Shown: positions 5,635 through 6,646 of the stretch, in pieces
How the letters are laid out: each line of letters begins with the position of its first letter
Numbering within the stretch: the stretch's first letter is position 1
Assembly (NCBI GenBank): GCA_022848835.1
Contig: JAJISG010000242.1
Span: forward strand, 1 to 6,646
Length of the DNA stretch: 6,646 nt
Reading direction: 5' to 3'
DNA from: Thermoplasmatota archaeon
Lineage (GTDB): Archaea; Thermoplasmatota; Thermoplasmata; RBG-16-68-12; JAJISG01
The notes under the pieces: generated by a model
Seen by the model: only the letters and a program-made list of their open reading frames with translations
Databases searched by the model: none
What the model was told of the DNA's origin: nothing
Made by a program: the position numbers and the translations under genes

Positions 5635-6370
5635 CCTTCACGCCTCCGGTCAAGTCAATGAACGCCTTCTCCAGGGTCTTCGTTCCCGTCTGAGACAAGA
5701 CTTCCTCCACCGTGCCCAGTGCGATAAGCCTGCCCTGGTCGATGATGCCTATCCTGTCACACAACTCCTCCACGATCGGAAGAATGTGACTGCTGATGAA
5801 GATGGTCTTTCCTGCGTCCCTCGCAAGTCCTCGGATCAGATCCTTCACCATGAGGGCTGCCCTAGGGTCCAACGTGGATGTAGGCTCATCAAAGAACAGT
5901 ATGGGAGGGTCGTGGATCAGTGCCGCAGCAATCAGGACCCTCTGCTTCATCCCCCGGCTGTAGCCCTCAAGGAGGTGATCTCGTCTCTCATGGAGGCCGA
6001 ACAGCTTCAACAGGTCGTCTATCCTGTCGGGGATGATGTCGCTTGGAACGTCGTAGAGAGCCCCTATGAACTCCAGGAACTCGTGGGCGCTAAGCTTCTC
6101 GTACAGTCCTGGGGACTCGGCAAGCAATCCCGTGACCCGTCTCACATCCATTTGGTCGTTGAGAATGTCATATCCGTTCACTGTGGCACTTCCGCTCGTC
6201 GGCCTTATGATGCAGTTCAGTAGCCGAATGGTCGTCGTCTTCCCTGCACCATTCGGGCCCAGCAAGCCGAATGTTTCGCCTTCGTAGATTTCTAGATTTA
6301 GCTCGTCCACGGCTTTGATCTCACCGGCCTTGCCGTAATGCTTGGACAGGCTATCGGTGTGAATAATGAC
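5588..6370 (-). CDS. ABC-2 type exporter ATP-binding protein, start codon non-canonical or lost
   Basis: The ATPase of a two-gene ABC-2 exporter. Residue numbers below count from the GTG at 6310. Seen: Walker A GPNGAGKTT at 18-26, AESPGLY at 64-70 with E65 in the Q-loop position, signature YSRGMKQR at 117-124, Walker B ILFFDEP at 137-143, D-loop STLDP at 145-149 and switch histidine H175. All residues for ATP hydrolysis are present, apart from the Q-to-E exchange often seen in this group. The GTG at 6310 would drop the first strand and the A-loop tyrosine. Twenty more codons upstream in frame encode exactly these (SLSKHYGKAGEIKAV), beginning VIIHTD at 6370. No ATG, GTG or TTG exists between 6310 and the in-frame TAG at about 6411-6415, so initiation must use GTC (6370) or ATT (6367), or the site carries a mutation or sequence error. 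It overlaps the permease by 14 nt. Confidence 0.88.
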   Translation of the reverse strand, partial: VIIHTDSLSKHYGKAGEIKAVDELNLEIYEGETFGLLGPNGAGKTTTIRLLNCIIRPTSGSATVNGYDILNDQMDVRRVTGLLAESPGLYEKLSAHEFLEFIGALYDVPSDIIPDRIDDLLKLFGLHERRDHLLEGYSRGMKQRVLIAAALIHDPPILFFDEPTSTLDPRAALMVKDLIRGLARDAGKTIFISSHILPIVEELCDRIGIIDQGRLIALGTVEEVLSQTGTKTLEKAFIDLTGGVKEKELLTWREQKGAAA

Positions 6371-6380
6371 TCCCGTCTCG

Positions 6381-6388
6381 CTCCCTCC
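6381..6388 (-). promoter_or_regulatory. Shine-Dalgarno site of the ABC ATPase
   Basis: The minus strand reads GGAGGGAG, 10 nt before the GTC at 6370 and 13 nt before the ATT at 6367. The same nine bases, GGAGGGAGC, precede both the permease and its remnant. It is about 70 nt from the GTG at 6310, too far to serve it, so it supports initiation near 6370. Confidence 0.5.
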
Positions 6389-6409
6389 GGAGTCGAGAAT
6401 TACGCGATT

Positions 6410-6422
6410 CTATACAAGCTTT
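6410..6422 (-). promoter_or_regulatory. Predicted archaeal promoter (BRE-TATA) of the exporter operon
   Basis: The minus strand reads CAAAGCTTGTATAG: an A-rich BRE-like stretch followed by the TATA-like TTGTATAG. A start about 26 nt downstream falls near 6387, immediately at the Shine-Dalgarno tract, giving a leader of roughly 17-20 nt to the codons at 6370/6367. The spacing of box, ribosome site and homologous protein start agrees well. Confidence 0.5.
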
Positions 6423-6424
6423 GT

Positions 6425-6646
6425 GTCAATGCTGTGCATAGATGCAGAATGCGCCCTCTCACATCCCTGGGGAATACCACCGTCCGAATGCCCGGTTGCA
6501 GGCTGCACGCTCTTGGTCGTATAAGCGAGGTTCACCAAGAGTCGATCAGGAAAGAGCCAGACATGGGCATATGGGGGCTTACTGCCGTCACATGCGATCA
6601 CAGAGTGCGAGCGCGCACTTTCAGCAGCTCCCCACGGTCCGTCCCG
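6425..6646. other. Right-end region with no supported gene
   Basis: No protein family, tRNA or rRNA is recognisable here. One minus-strand frame stays open from the right edge to a TAG at 6410-6412, but its translation shows no motif and runs into the promoter, so I do not call it. A plus-strand frame beginning with ATG at about 6566 is also open to the edge and equally featureless. The region holds an 8-bp inverted repeat (6510-6541) and a small hairpin, AGTGCG-AGCG-CGCACT, at 6604-6619. Confidence 0.5.
6510..6541. repeat. 8-bp inverted repeat around a TATA-like motif
   Basis: CTCTTGGT (6510-6517) and ACCAAGAG (6534-6541) are perfect inverted repeats separated by 16 nt. The spacer contains CTTATAC on the minus strand, a weak TATA-like motif pointing toward the exporter operon. 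The layout would suit an operator for a dimeric regulator, or a hairpin. It is about 90 bp upstream of the better promoter at 6410-6422. Confidence 0.4.

Noticed and set aside
5531..6223. 230-codon plus-strand frame opposite the ABC ATPase
   Set aside because: Long, but it lies antisense to an ATPase with complete Walker A, signature and Walker B motifs and has no recognisable domain.
6410..6644. Minus-strand frame open from the right edge to TAG at 6410
   Set aside because: The translation shows no family motif or regular hydrophobic pattern, and its end lies inside the promoter predicted for the exporter. A ~78-codon open frame can occur by chance in GC-rich DNA.

Overview
The window is about 6.6 kb of fairly GC-rich DNA that looks archaeal. 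It carries an ADP-dependent sugar kinase of the archaeal glucokinase/phosphofructokinase family. It also has GTG starts with purine-rich Shine-Dalgarno sites and TATA-like boxes, some with a purine-rich element upstream, and an ABC-2 exporter of a style common in archaea. The exact lineage cannot be read from the sequence. An uncultivated lineage is possible but unproven.

Left part (1-2891): a sugar-storage block. A glycogen synthase of the GT5 type (only its N-terminus is inside the window) lies downstream of the ADP-dependent sugar kinase on the minus strand. Divergent from them, across a 120-bp promoter region, is a GT4 glycosyltransferase of the actinobacterial glycogen synthase / maltose-1-phosphate synthase type. 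Two unrelated glycogen-synthase folds thus flank a kinase that uses ADP. ADP is what ADP-glucose-dependent glycogen synthases release.

Middle (2892-4029): a metallo-beta-lactamase-fold hydrolase follows on the plus strand, with its ribosome binding site inside a possible hairpin. Then comes a gene graveyard. A truncated NmrA-like NAD(P)-binding protein (plus strand) abuts, tail to tail, the collapsed remains of a second ABC-2 permease (minus strand). The remnant keeps the start region and apparently the last residues of the permease in one frame, with almost everything between them gone. It is preceded by a copy of the last codons of the ATPase gene. A 52-bp perfect direct repeat, 1609 bp from its twin, records the duplication.

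Right part (4030-6646): an ABC-2 exporter operon on the minus strand, ATPase then permease with a 14-nt overlap. The ATPase has a good promoter and Shine-Dalgarno site, but no canonical start codon where homology needs one. The last ~220 bp hold no gene I can support, only inverted repeats and a weak TATA-like motif.

I saw no CRISPR array, tRNA, rRNA, insertion sequence or recognisable defence system. The most interesting material is the duplication-and-collapse scar beside the exporter and the pairing of two glycogen synthase types with an ADP-dependent kinase.
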